From Variovorax paradoxus (GTDB lineage Bacteria; Pseudomonadota; Gammaproteobacteria; Burkholderiales; Burkholderiaceae_C): a stretch of DNA of 64,000 nucleotides. Below are positions 1-7,556 of this stretch, one piece after another. The number at the start of each line of letters is the position of its first letter. Within the stretch, counting starts at the first letter, position 1. The DNA lies in contig NZ_JXQQ01000007.1 of NCBI RefSeq assembly GCF_000834655.1, positions 88,749 to 152,748 of the forward strand, written 5' to 3'. The notes under the pieces were generated by a model. That model did no database searches. It had not been told where the DNA came from and saw only the letters and a list, made by a program, of their open reading frames with translations. Both the position numbers and the translations under genes were made by a program.

Positions 1-60
1 GCGGCCCGGATGCTGGAGGAAATCAACGGCGGGTTCCCGATGTTCCGGGGCGCGGCTTGA
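1..60 (+). CDS. C-terminal end of an unidentified protein (partial)
   Basis: The window opens inside an open frame that ends with TGA at 58-60. Only 19 residues are visible, finishing in GFPMFRGAA. This is too little to recognise a family. The call rests on an open frame with no competing start and on the DUF5990 gene beginning just downstream on the same strand. It could equally be chance reading of intergenic sequence. Confidence 0.4.
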   Translation, partial: AARMLEEINGGFPMFRGAA

Positions 61-129
61 GCTGCGTTGTCGCTGCGCCAGCTCGATCAAATCGAGCCGA
101 ATGGAGAGGCTGCCCCTAAACTGCCGCCC

Positions 130-585
130 ATGCAAACCGACCCAGCGAGACAGCTTCAGATCATCCTCACCCTGCAGTCGCCGCCGCCCGGCGTGGCCTT
201 CGCCGTGCAACGCGGCCGCGATGAACTGGTGAAACCCTTCGTCGTGACGGCAGACCTCGTGTCGTTCGCAATCACACTGGCGCTCGGACCTTCGCTCGCA
301 GACGGCTCTCCCAACTTCCGGGGCCCTTTTGCGCAAGGCGCGCCCGCAGACCGGTTCGTGTACGTGAACTCCGGCTTCTACGCAGGCCAGATGGGAACGC
401 CGTGGGAACGAAGGGCGAAGATCAAGCTGGCGGATATTCCGGTCGCGCTTGTCGAAAGCGCTGCGGGCAATCCGGATGCCGCGATCGAGGCGCGCATTCA
501 CGGAACCATGAAGGATGGAGGGCCGGTGTGTGCGAGTGTCCGGCCTCCGCAGATTTGGTGGCAGCTGGTGAGGCGGCCAGCCTGA
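130..585 (+). CDS. DUF5990 family protein
   Basis: This is a small cytosolic protein of 151 residues with no signal peptide or membrane segment. It has the hallmarks of the uncharacterised DUF5990 family: an N-terminal beta strand followed by PPPGVAFAVQRG, a central NFRGPFAQG segment leading to RFVYVNSG, and a C-terminal KDGGPVCASVRPP. The function is unknown. I chose the ATG at 130 because family members start shortly before the LQIILTLQSPPPG strand. A TTG at 67 in the same frame would add 21 residues of low similarity, although a GGAGAGG lies between the two starts. The next gene is convergent, so it is probably monocistronic or the last gene of the unit entering from the left. Confidence 0.72.
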   Translation: MQTDPARQLQIILTLQSPPPGVAFAVQRGRDELVKPFVVTADLVSFAITLALGPSLADGSPNFRGPFAQGAPADRFVYVNSGFYAGQMGTPWERRAKIKLADIPVALVESAAGNPDAAIEARIHGTMKDGGPVCASVRPPQIWWQLVRRPA

Positions 586-650
586 GCCGCTGAGCAGCCG
601 TCGGTATCGGCCACCTTGGTCGATGGCGCGATGCGTGGCCGGCTCGGCCG

Positions 651-1538
651 CTACGGCTCCTTCAATTGCTTGGCAATGAAATCGGCAAACGCCCGAGCGG
701 ATGCCTTCGCTGCACGCCCTGCAGGAAGAATGACGCTGACGTCTGCGGTTCCCATGTCCCAATCGGGCAGCAGTTGAGCAAGCGCGCCCGATTGCAGTTC
801 GCTGTCGACGCTGGTGTGGCCTGTCGAGCAGATCCCCAGGCCGGCGACCGTCGCCGCTGTTGCTGCATCCGTTGAATCGATCAGGAAGCGCGGCTGCACC
901 CGAAGCGACACCTCGTCTGCATTCCTGCGAAATGTCCACGCCTGAGAACCCCGGCCGGGAGGGCCGGCAACAAGTGCGTGCTTGTGAAGATCGGCCGGGG
1001 CTGTCGGCACCCCCGCCTTCGACAGGTAGGCGGGCGAGGCCACCAGGACACGGCGTACGGTTGCGATGCTTCGCACGAGAACATTGGCGTCGCCGGCAAA
1101 ACCGATGCGCACCGCGACATCGACCGAATCGCCGATGAGGTCGCTTCGCGCGTCGTCGAGTACGAACTCGATCCGAAGCTTCGGGTGTCGATCGGAGAAG
1201 CCTCCCAGCCGAGGCATCAAGGTGCGGCTGGCAAACACCGGGGACGTTGCGATGCGCAACGTGCCGCGCAGTTCTTCCGTGCCGCGAACGGCCTGGTCCG
1301 CCTCCTCGAGCGCCGCCAGGATCATTTCGGATCGAGCCAGATACTCCGTTCCCGCTTCGGTCAAGGTCACATGCCTGGTGCTGCGCGTCAACAGCGCCAC
1401 GCCAATCTGCTGCTCGAGCGCCGTCATCGTGCGAGACATCGTCGGCTGGGTCATTCCCAGCTCTCGCGCCGCGGCCGAGAGGCTGCCGGTGCGGGCGACG
1501 CGCACGAAGATTCGCATCGACGTGAAGCGGTCATTCAT
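651..1538 (-). CDS. LysR family transcriptional regulator
   Basis: This is a full-length LysR-type regulator of 295 residues. The N-terminal winged helix-turn-helix (about residues 5-62) contains the typical GSLSAAARELGMTQPTMSR and is followed by the linker helix. The periplasmic-binding-protein-like effector domain runs from about residue 90 to the end and has the IGDSVDVAVRIG strand usual for the subgroup that controls reductases, quinone and aromatic genes. It is transcribed divergently from an old-yellow-enzyme homologue at 1653, 114 bp away. By the usual rule for this family it is the likely activator of that gene and its own repressor. The effector cannot be read from sequence. Confidence 0.9.
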   Translation of the reverse strand: MNDRFTSMRIFVRVARTGSLSAAARELGMTQPTMSRTMTALEQQIGVALLTRSTRHVTLTEAGTEYLARSEMILAALEEADQAVRGTEELRGTLRIATSPVFASRTLMPRLGGFSDRHPKLRIEFVLDDARSDLIGDSVDVAVRIGFAGDANVLVRSIATVRRVLVASPAYLSKAGVPTAPADLHKHALVAGPPGRGSQAWTFRRNADEVSLRVQPRFLIDSTDAATAATVAGLGICSTGHTSVDSELQSGALAQLLPDWDMGTADVSVILPAGRAAKASARAFADFIAKQLKEP

Positions 1539-1652
1539 ACGTTTTCTGGAAGTCAGCTATTTGTTTTTCAAGACTACCGCGAATTTTCGTATGGGCATAG
1601 ATTTGCGTCACACGACGCCGCGCTCCCGCTGGGGTCGAGAAAGAAAGCATTC

Positions 1653-2735
1653 ATGAATCTCTTTGCCCCCTTCCGCCTTGGTTCGATCGAACTGCGCAAC
1701 CGGATCGCGATGGCGTCGATGACCCGAGGCAGGACCACGGGTCCGGGCCATGTCCCCAACGAACTGCAGGTCAGCTACTACCGCCAACGCGCGAGCGCCG
1801 GCCTGGTCTTCACCGAGGGCACCTGGGTCAGCAAGGAGGCGGTCGGCTTCATCAACGTGCCTGGACTGTTCACTTCCGAACAGGCTGACGGTTGGCGCGC
1901 GGTAACCGAAGCGGTGCATCACGAGGGCGGGGTGATCTTTGCCCAGCTGGCGCATTCGGGGGCCGTCTCGCACCCCGATTTCTTCGACGGAGCGCTGCCG
2001 CTGGCGCCCTCGGCGGTCAACCCCGGCCTTCGTGCTTTCACCCCAACCGGCTTCAAGGATACGGTGACACCTCGCGAGATGACTCTGGAAGAGATCCGGC
2101 AAACCATCGCCGACTACGGCTCGGCGGCTCGCTACGCCAGGCTCGCCGGATTCGATGGCGTCGAGCTGCACTGTGCAACGACCTACTTGCTGCCCCAGTT
2201 TCTCAACAGCGAACTCAACCTCCGCTCGGACGGCTACGGTGGCTCCGTCGACCACCGCTGCCGCATCGTGCTGGAGATTGTTGAAGCCCTCATCGACGTG
2301 TGGGGGCCGGGGCGAGTCGGCGTCAAGATCAGCCCAGGCGTCGATCAGGGCGGCTTCCGGATCACCAGCGAGACAACACGCACATACGAGCATCTGGTCA
2401 GCGCACTGGACCGGATGCCGCTGTCGCATTTGCAGGTCGTTCGTTCGGCAGCCGAGAGCGATGCCACGCGGGTGCCCAGCCCGGACGACACGATTGCCAA
2501 GGTCCGTAAAAGCTTCAAGGGCACGCTGATTGCGAACCTTGGCTACGACAAGTCTTCCGCGTCGAAGCTGATTGAAAGCGGCGGCGCGGATCTGGTCTCT
2601 TTCGCGAAACCCTTCATCGCCAATCCCGACCTGGTCCGTCGCTTTGCGCGCGATCTGCCGCTAGCCGCAGGTCATGTCGAGACCTTCTATCAAGGAGGCT
2701 CCCACGGATACACCGACTACGCTCCGGCGCCCTGA
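1653..2735 (+). CDS. Old yellow enzyme family NADH:flavin oxidoreductase / alkene reductase
   Basis: This is a 360-residue FMN TIM-barrel enzyme of the OYE/NemA family, which reduces activated C=C bonds or nitro groups with NAD(P)H. Visible hallmarks are the N-terminal LFAPFRLGSIELRNRIAMASMTR, the ELNLRSDGYGGSVDHRCR loop, and a C-terminal phosphate-binding part with GGADLVSFAKPFIANPDLV. The start is the ATG whose product begins directly with the family's N-terminal strand. The active site deviates: the usual HxxN pair reads HCAT, the usual QLWHxGR reads QLAHSGA, while the catalytic Tyr three residues on is kept (HCATTY). Substrate binding is therefore probably altered. It is divergent from a LysR gene, the likely regulator. 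Confidence 0.88.
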   Translation: MNLFAPFRLGSIELRNRIAMASMTRGRTTGPGHVPNELQVSYYRQRASAGLVFTEGTWVSKEAVGFINVPGLFTSEQADGWRAVTEAVHHEGGVIFAQLAHSGAVSHPDFFDGALPLAPSAVNPGLRAFTPTGFKDTVTPREMTLEEIRQTIADYGSAARYARLAGFDGVELHCATTYLLPQFLNSELNLRSDGYGGSVDHRCRIVLEIVEALIDVWGPGRVGVKISPGVDQGGFRITSETTRTYEHLVSALDRMPLSHLQVVRSAAESDATRVPSPDDTIAKVRKSFKGTLIANLGYDKSSASKLIESGGADLVSFAKPFIANPDLVRRFARDLPLAAGHVETFYQGGSHGYTDYAPAP

Positions 2736-2918
2736 GCGCTGTCGGCGATCGTGAATCCTCGGCGCGTAGCATCCGTCGGCTGATGAAGCGTTCGCTTTGC
2801 GTCACCCGGTGCGCCGACCGGCAGCGGACTACAACCGGACCCGGCGCAAACCTGTCGCAGGTGCCCGACGACCCGAGCCACGCTACCCGCACCACCGCAC
2901 GTGGAAAGGACCAGCACG

Positions 2919-3572
2919 ATGACCATCACCATCACCGCCTTCGAACGTTCGCCCGACGGCGGCAAGGGCCTGGCGCGCGACACGCGCGTGCGCTGGGCGC
3001 TGGAGGAGGCGGGCCTTCCCTACGAGGTGCGCCTCGTGTCCTTCCGCGCGATGAAGGAGGCCGCGCACCTGGCGGTGCATCCCTTCGGCCAGATCCCTAC
3101 CTACGAAGAGGGCGAGCTCACGCTATTCGAGACCGGCGCCATCGTGATGCACATCGCCGAGCGTTGCCCGGCCCTGCTGCCGGTCGACGGCGACGCAAGG
3201 GCGCGGGCCATCACGTGGATGTTCGCGGCCCTCAATACGGTCGAGCCTCCCATCCTCGAACTGGTCATCGTCAAATTCGTGGAAGGCGACAAGCCCTGGA
3301 AAGACGAGCGCCTGCCCCTTGTCGAAGGCCGGATACGCGCCCGGTTGACCCAGCTTGCCGCCCGCCTGGGCGACGCCGACTGGCTGGACGGCGACTTCAG
3401 CGCGGGAGACCTGCTGATGGTGTCGGTGCTGCTGCGGGCAAGGCCGTCGGGCCTCTTGAACGAGTTTCCTAGCCTCGCCGCCTATGTCGCTCGCGGCGAG
3501 GCACGGCCGGCCTATCAGCGGGCGTTCGCCGCGCAGCTCGCGGTCAACACCGCCCCCTTGCCGGCGGCATGA
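2919..3572 (+). CDS. Glutathione S-transferase family protein
   Basis: This is a 217-residue cytosolic protein with GST architecture. The N-terminal thioredoxin-like domain (about 1-85) contains RDTRVRWALEEAGLPYEVR and the cis-proline plus glutathione-binding segment HPFGQIPTYEEGELTLFETGAI. The all-helical C-terminal domain contains the N-capping-like DWLDGDFSAGDLLMV. The start is the ATG preceded by GGAAAGGA at an 8-base spacing. A GTG six codons upstream overlaps that ribosome binding site and is unlikely. The substrate is unknown. It lies 183 bp after the OYE-type reductase on the same strand, so shared stress or xenobiotic roles are possible but not shown. Confidence 0.9.
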   Translation: MTITITAFERSPDGGKGLARDTRVRWALEEAGLPYEVRLVSFRAMKEAAHLAVHPFGQIPTYEEGELTLFETGAIVMHIAERCPALLPVDGDARARAITWMFAALNTVEPPILELVIVKFVEGDKPWKDERLPLVEGRIRARLTQLAARLGDADWLDGDFSAGDLLMVSVLLRARPSGLLNEFPSLAAYVARGEARPAYQRAFAAQLAVNTAPLPAA

Positions 3573-3585
3573 GCGAGGGAGGCAG

Positions 3586-3966
3586 TCAGCGCTTTTGCGC
3601 GGCCGCCCCGCCCTCCAAGGGCCCCTCGATCACGAAGGCGTGCAGCCCGGCCATCCTGCCCTCGCGAAAGCGCCAGACGTCGCAGTACGCGTGACGCGTG
3701 TCCTTGCCCGCTTCGTCCTTGAGCGTGATTTCGCCGAGGGCCGTGACGATGTCGTCCTCGGCGACGAGGCGATGGACCTCGAACCGGGGAGGCTCGATGT
3801 ACGCGGTCGCCATCCATTGGCGAACGGCGTCCTTGCCGCTGAGCGTGCGGTCGCCGACGAAGGTCCATTCGGTGTCCTCGGTGCAGAACGCGAGGAACCC
3901 TTCGTAGTCGCCTTCGACGATGGCCGCGTTGGCCTTCTCCAGAATCGCTTTGTTCGTGGCTGGCAT
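3586..3966 (-). CDS. NTF2-like / SnoaL-like domain protein
   Basis: This is a 126-residue single-domain protein with the cone-shaped NTF2-like fold pattern. An N-terminal helix pair (NKAILEKANAAIVEGDYEGFLAFCTEDTEWTFVG) is followed by alternating strands with GKDAVRQWM, DIVTALGEI and YCDVWRFREGRMAGLHAFV. Such proteins are small-molecule binding or isomerase-like domains, commonly annotated nuclear transport factor 2 family. No catalytic residues can be assigned. It is convergent with the GST gene, 13 bp away, and 75 bp downstream of the DAHP synthase gene on its own strand, so co-transcription with the latter is possible. Confidence 0.8.
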   Translation of the reverse strand: MPATNKAILEKANAAIVEGDYEGFLAFCTEDTEWTFVGDRTLSGKDAVRQWMATAYIEPPRFEVHRLVAEDDIVTALGEITLKDEAGKDTRHAYCDVWRFREGRMAGLHAFVIEGPLEGGAAAQKR

Positions 3967-4038
3967 CCGGAACTCTCCTGTGTGCGGCCCGCTGACCCGA
4001 TGCAGCGGCGCCCTCGGTGGAGTAAGCGTCCGCAGGCC

Positions 4039-5163
4039 CTAGGCCTTTGTCAGTCGCCGCCGCGTCTTGACCGCAGAAGCCAGTCCCTCGAGCACAGGCA
4101 CGGTCTGTGCGAAGCCGATGCAGGCATCGGTGATCGAGACGCCGTGCTTGAGCGCCACGCCGGGCTTGAGGTCTTGCCGGCCCTCTTCGAGATGGCTCTC
4201 GATCATGAGGCCGGTGATGCGCCGCTCGCCGGCCGCGATCTGCGCCGCCACGTCTTGCGCCACCACGATCTGCCGCTGGTGCTGCTTGCTGCTGTTGCCG
4301 TGCGAGACGTCGATCATCACCTGCGGCCGCAGGCCGTTCGCCAGCAGGGCCTGGCAGCTGGATTCGACATCCGCCGCCGAGTAGTTGGGCGCCTTGCCGC
4401 CGCGCAGGATCACGTGGCAGTCGTCGTTGCCGCGGGTCTCGAAGATCGCGGCCATGCCCATCTTGGTCATGCCCATGAAGGCGTGCGGCGCGCGGGCCGC
4501 GAGGATGGCGTCGGCCGCCACCTTGACGCTGCCGTCCGTGCCGTTCTTGAAACCGACCGGGCAGCTCAGGCCCGAGGCGAGCTGCCGGTGGCTCTGGCTC
4601 TCGGTGGTGCGCGCGCCGATGGCGCCCCAGGCGATGAGGTCGGCAATGAACTGCGGGCTCAAGAGGTCGAGAAACTCGGTGCCGGTCGGCAGGCCCAGCG
4701 TGGTGAGTTCGAGCAGCAGGCGCCGCGCGCGCTCCAGCCCTTCGTTGATCGCGAAGCTGCCGTCCAGGTGCGGGTCGTTGATGTAGCCCTTCCAGCCGAC
4801 GGTGGTGCGCGGCTTCTCGAAGTAGGCACGCATCACGATCAAAAGGTCGTCCTGCAGCGAATCGGCGACCTTCTTCAGGCGCTGCGCGTACTCGATGGCC
4901 TGGTCGTGGTCGTGGATGGAGCAGGGGCCGACAACGACCACGAGGCGATCGTCGCGATCGTGCAGCACGTCGGCAATCGCCGCGCGGCTGCCTTCGACGA
5001 GCGCGAGCGTGTTGTCGCGCACCGGCACGCGTTCCTGCAGCAGCGCGGGGGTGATCAGCGGGCGGACCGCGCCGATGCGCACGTCGTCGATCCGGGTGGT
5101 GTCGAGCGTGCTGTCGCGGGAGCCGATTTCGGCGTCGTGGAGGGGGTCGTCGAGGCGGGGCAT
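4039..5163 (-). CDS. 3-deoxy-7-phosphoheptulonate synthase, class I (DAHP synthase)
   Basis: This enzyme condenses phosphoenolpyruvate and erythrose-4-phosphate, the entry step of the shikimate pathway. The 374 residues match the AroF/AroG/AroH type in length and motifs: VVGPCSIHD, the PEP-binding EKPRTTVGWKGYINDP, PTGTEFLD, GFKNGTDGS, and the metal-binding DVSHGNSSKQH and ESHLEEG. The long N-terminal segment before the barrel usually carries the amino-acid feedback site, but which aromatic amino acid applies cannot be told. The start MPRLDDP was chosen because upstream in-frame codons run into the opposite gene's promoter region and show no family similarity. It is divergent from the OmpA-like gene at 5300. 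Confidence 0.95.
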   Translation of the reverse strand: MPRLDDPLHDAEIGSRDSTLDTTRIDDVRIGAVRPLITPALLQERVPVRDNTLALVEGSRAAIADVLHDRDDRLVVVVGPCSIHDHDQAIEYAQRLKKVADSLQDDLLIVMRAYFEKPRTTVGWKGYINDPHLDGSFAINEGLERARRLLLELTTLGLPTGTEFLDLLSPQFIADLIAWGAIGARTTESQSHRQLASGLSCPVGFKNGTDGSVKVAADAILAARAPHAFMGMTKMGMAAIFETRGNDDCHVILRGGKAPNYSAADVESSCQALLANGLRPQVMIDVSHGNSSKQHQRQIVVAQDVAAQIAAGERRITGLMIESHLEEGRQDLKPGVALKHGVSITDACIGFAQTVPVLEGLASAVKTRRRLTKA

Positions 5164-5299
5164 GGTCGTGGCTTTGATTTCGTGTTCGGGTTCGGATGGC
5201 GCTGGCGCAATTGTCCACGGCATAGGCCATCCGTCGAATGCACAACGGCCGGGGGGCGTCCTAGCATCCCAGGCGTTGCCGCTCTTCCCGACGCCCTTG

Positions 5300-6292
5300 A
5301 TGAAAAAGCTCGCCTTCTTCGCCGCCACGGCCACCCTCGGCCTGGCCGCCTTTGCCGCCGCGCCGCCCGAGAAAGACCACCCCCTCGTCGGCCGCTACGA
5401 AGGCGCGGTGCTCGACGGCACCAAGGTCATGGCCTACGACGAGGTCGGGCTCATCAAGGAGCCGTTCCAGAACTGGGGCGACGGCAAGCCCGAGCTGCTC
5501 AAGCTCGAAGGCAAGATCTCGCTCTATCACTACAAGCTGCCCGATGGCCGCTCGACCCTGGAGGTGCAGCGCAACTACGAGTCGAGCCTGAAGGCCAAGG
5601 GCTTCGAGGTGCTCTTCACCTGCGGCACGGCCAATGCCTCCTGCTACAAGAAGCGGCCCAACAGCGTGGACACGAACACGCCCTACGACTTTGCGCTGGC
5701 CTTCGACGATCCCGAGTGGCCGCGCCTGGGCAAGAGCGGCGATTACGTGCGCAACTACTTTTCGGTGAGCGGCCGCTACCTGCTCGCGAAGAAAACGGGG
5801 CCCACCGGCACCGTGTACGCGAGCATCGCGCTGGCCGAGCACAACGCCGACGTGGGCAACCACGCCTTCGTGCGCGTGGTGGAAGCCAAGGCGATGGAGG
5901 GCGACAAGATCGTGTTCGTCGATGCTTCGGCCATGCAGAAGAGCCTGGCCGAGACGGGGCGCATCAACCTCTACGGCATCCTGTTCGACCTGGACAAGGA
6001 CGTGATCCGCCCGGAGTCGCAGCCCACGCTGGACGAGATGACCAAGCTCATGCGCAACAACCCGCCGCTGAAGCTCTCGGTGGTGGGGCACACCGATGCG
6101 CAGGGCGATGCGAAGCACAACGACGATCTCTCCAAGCGCCGCGCGGTCGCGGTGATCGGCGTGCTGGTGAAGGCGGGCGTGGACCCGCGCCGCTTCACCA
6201 CGCGCGGCGCCGGCGCGGCCGAGCCGGTGGCGCCGAACGACAACGAAGCGGGGCGCGCGAAGAACCGGCGGGTGGAGCTGATCCGGCTTTGA
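5300..6292 (+). CDS. OmpA family protein with N-terminal signal peptide
   Basis: This is a 330-residue exported protein. Residues 1-21 form a signal peptide (MKKLAFFAATATLGLAAFAA). A middle domain of about 200 residues contains GRSTLEVQRNYESSLKAKGFEVLF, which resembles the DUF4892-type domain seen fused to OmpA modules. The C-terminal 105 residues are a peptidoglycan-associating OmpA domain (FDLDKDVIRPESQP, LSVVGHTDAQG, LSKRRAVAV, NRRVELIRL). It is probably periplasmic or outer-membrane associated and tethered to the cell wall. Two cysteines sit close together (TCGTANASCYK) and could form a disulfide. It stands alone between a divergent and a convergent gene. Confidence 0.88.
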   Translation: MKKLAFFAATATLGLAAFAAAPPEKDHPLVGRYEGAVLDGTKVMAYDEVGLIKEPFQNWGDGKPELLKLEGKISLYHYKLPDGRSTLEVQRNYESSLKAKGFEVLFTCGTANASCYKKRPNSVDTNTPYDFALAFDDPEWPRLGKSGDYVRNYFSVSGRYLLAKKTGPTGTVYASIALAEHNADVGNHAFVRVVEAKAMEGDKIVFVDASAMQKSLAETGRINLYGILFDLDKDVIRPESQPTLDEMTKLMRNNPPLKLSVVGHTDAQGDAKHNDDLSKRRAVAVIGVLVKAGVDPRRFTTRGAGAAEPVAPNDNEAGRAKNRRVELIRL

Positions 6293-6298
6293 GCCGGC

Positions 6299-6946
6299 TC
6301 AGCCCTTCAAGACAGCGAAGAGCGTCGACCAGTTGCCGGGCGCGGTATCGACCAGCGCGTTCAGGTGCGCTTGCAGCCGGCCTGCGATTCCGGCGAGCGT
6401 CGTGCCTTCGGCCAGCGGCTCGTTGCCGGCGATGACGTCGATCCATTCGTCGGCGTCTTCGGCGCCGGCTTCTTCAGGCACTTCCCATCCGCCCGCCGCG
6501 CCGAGCAGGTAGCGCAGGTGGTATTCGATGGTGAAGCCCGGCTCCACGGTGCCTTCGCGGCGCACCCGCGCAAGGCGCTCGATGGCTGCGGCCAGCGACG
6601 CGGTGCTGAACGTGCGGCTCTCCGCGTCGGAGGCCAGTTCGGAGCCTTCAACCGCGTAGCCCGCGAGCTCCCGCCAGTAGGCCTCGTCGTGCATGCCGTC
6701 GCGCTGCGCCATGTGCCGGCTCGCAAAGCGCGCGGCAAGGTCGATGTCGGCGATCAGGGGCGAGAGCACCAGGTCGCTGCCGAAGTCGAAGCCGAAGAAA
6801 TACATCGTGCCGTCGAGCGTGATCGCCTCGATGGCGCCGACGTGGCCCTCGCGGCTGGCAAGGGGGAGGGGAACGGAGGGGCCGCTGTTCGCCATCGTGA
6901 CGGGCGCGGGGGCCGGCGGCTTTTTCTTCTTGAGGAAATCGAACAT
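6299..6946 (-). CDS. Hypothetical protein, lysine-rich start
   Basis: This is a 215-residue cytosolic protein that I do not recognise. It opens with a basic MFDFLKKKKPPAPAPV stretch. It then has a compact alpha/beta region with LDGTMYFFGFDFGSDLVLSPLIADIDLAARFASRH and a helical second half rich in Ala, Glu and Arg. There is no signal peptide, membrane helix or catalytic signature. The start has a good ribosome binding site (AAAGGATC) at normal spacing. It follows the Lrp-type regulator at 6997 on the same strand by 50 bp, so the two may be one transcript. Codon use looks like its neighbours. Confidence 0.72.
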   Translation of the reverse strand: MFDFLKKKKPPAPAPVTMANSGPSVPLPLASREGHVGAIEAITLDGTMYFFGFDFGSDLVLSPLIADIDLAARFASRHMAQRDGMHDEAYWRELAGYAVEGSELASDAESRTFSTASLAAAIERLARVRREGTVEPGFTIEYHLRYLLGAAGGWEVPEEAGAEDADEWIDVIAGNEPLAEGTTLAGIAGRLQAHLNALVDTAPGNWSTLFAVLKG

Positions 6947-6996
6947 CCGAAGATCCTTTGAGAGGGAGCGGTCAGTAGAGGGCGATGGTCGCACCT

Positions 6997-7491
6997 TCAG
7001 ATGACGGGCACGCTGGTCTCCTTGAGCACCCGCAGCACGAAGTGCGATTTGCTGTGACGGATGCCGGGGATCTTGTAGAGCTTCTCGCGCAGGAGCCGCT
7101 CGTAGTCGCGCGTGTCGCGCACCGCGATGCGGATGTAGTAGTCGTAGTCGCCCGAGACGAGGTAGGCCTCCTGGATCTCGGGAATGGTCGCGAGCACGCG
7201 GCCGAAGTCGTAGAGGGTCTCGTCGGTGTGGCTCTCCAGCGTGACCTGCACGATCACCGAATCGTGATAGCCGAGCTTGGCCGGATCGACGTCGACGGTG
7301 TAGCGCTTGATGACGCCTTGGGTCTCCAGCTTCTTGATGCGTGTCCAGCAGCTGGTGGGGGAGAGGCCGACCTCGTTGCCGATTTCCTGCAAGGTCTTGC
7401 GCGAGTCGAGCAACAGCACGCGGAGGATGGCCATGTCGATCTTGTCGAAAGATCCTTCTTCGGAAGTGGCTGTTTTCCGATTGGTTTTCAT
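6997..7491 (-). CDS. Lrp/AsnC family transcriptional regulator
   Basis: This is a 164-residue feast/famine regulator. The N-terminal helix-turn-helix (about residues 17-65: FDKIDMAILRVLLLDSRKTLQEIGNEVGLSPTSCWTRIKKLE) is followed by the RAM ligand domain (about 80-155) with the characteristic EIQEAYLVSGDYDYYIRIAVRD. It is divergent from the acetolactate synthase gene at 7557. The 65-bp shared gap is A+T-rich for this genome, which suggests control of that gene in response to an amino acid. This is inference from the family and the arrangement. Confidence 0.92.
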   Translation of the reverse strand: MKTNRKTATSEEGSFDKIDMAILRVLLLDSRKTLQEIGNEVGLSPTSCWTRIKKLETQGVIKRYTVDVDPAKLGYHDSVIVQVTLESHTDETLYDFGRVLATIPEIQEAYLVSGDYDYYIRIAVRDTRDYERLLREKLYKIPGIRHSKSHFVLRVLKETSVPVI

Positions 7492-7556
7492 AAATTGAAT
7501 CTAAAGAGCCAAAAGAAAGATGCAAATTCTGCCTCAACAGCGGAAGAATTGACGGC

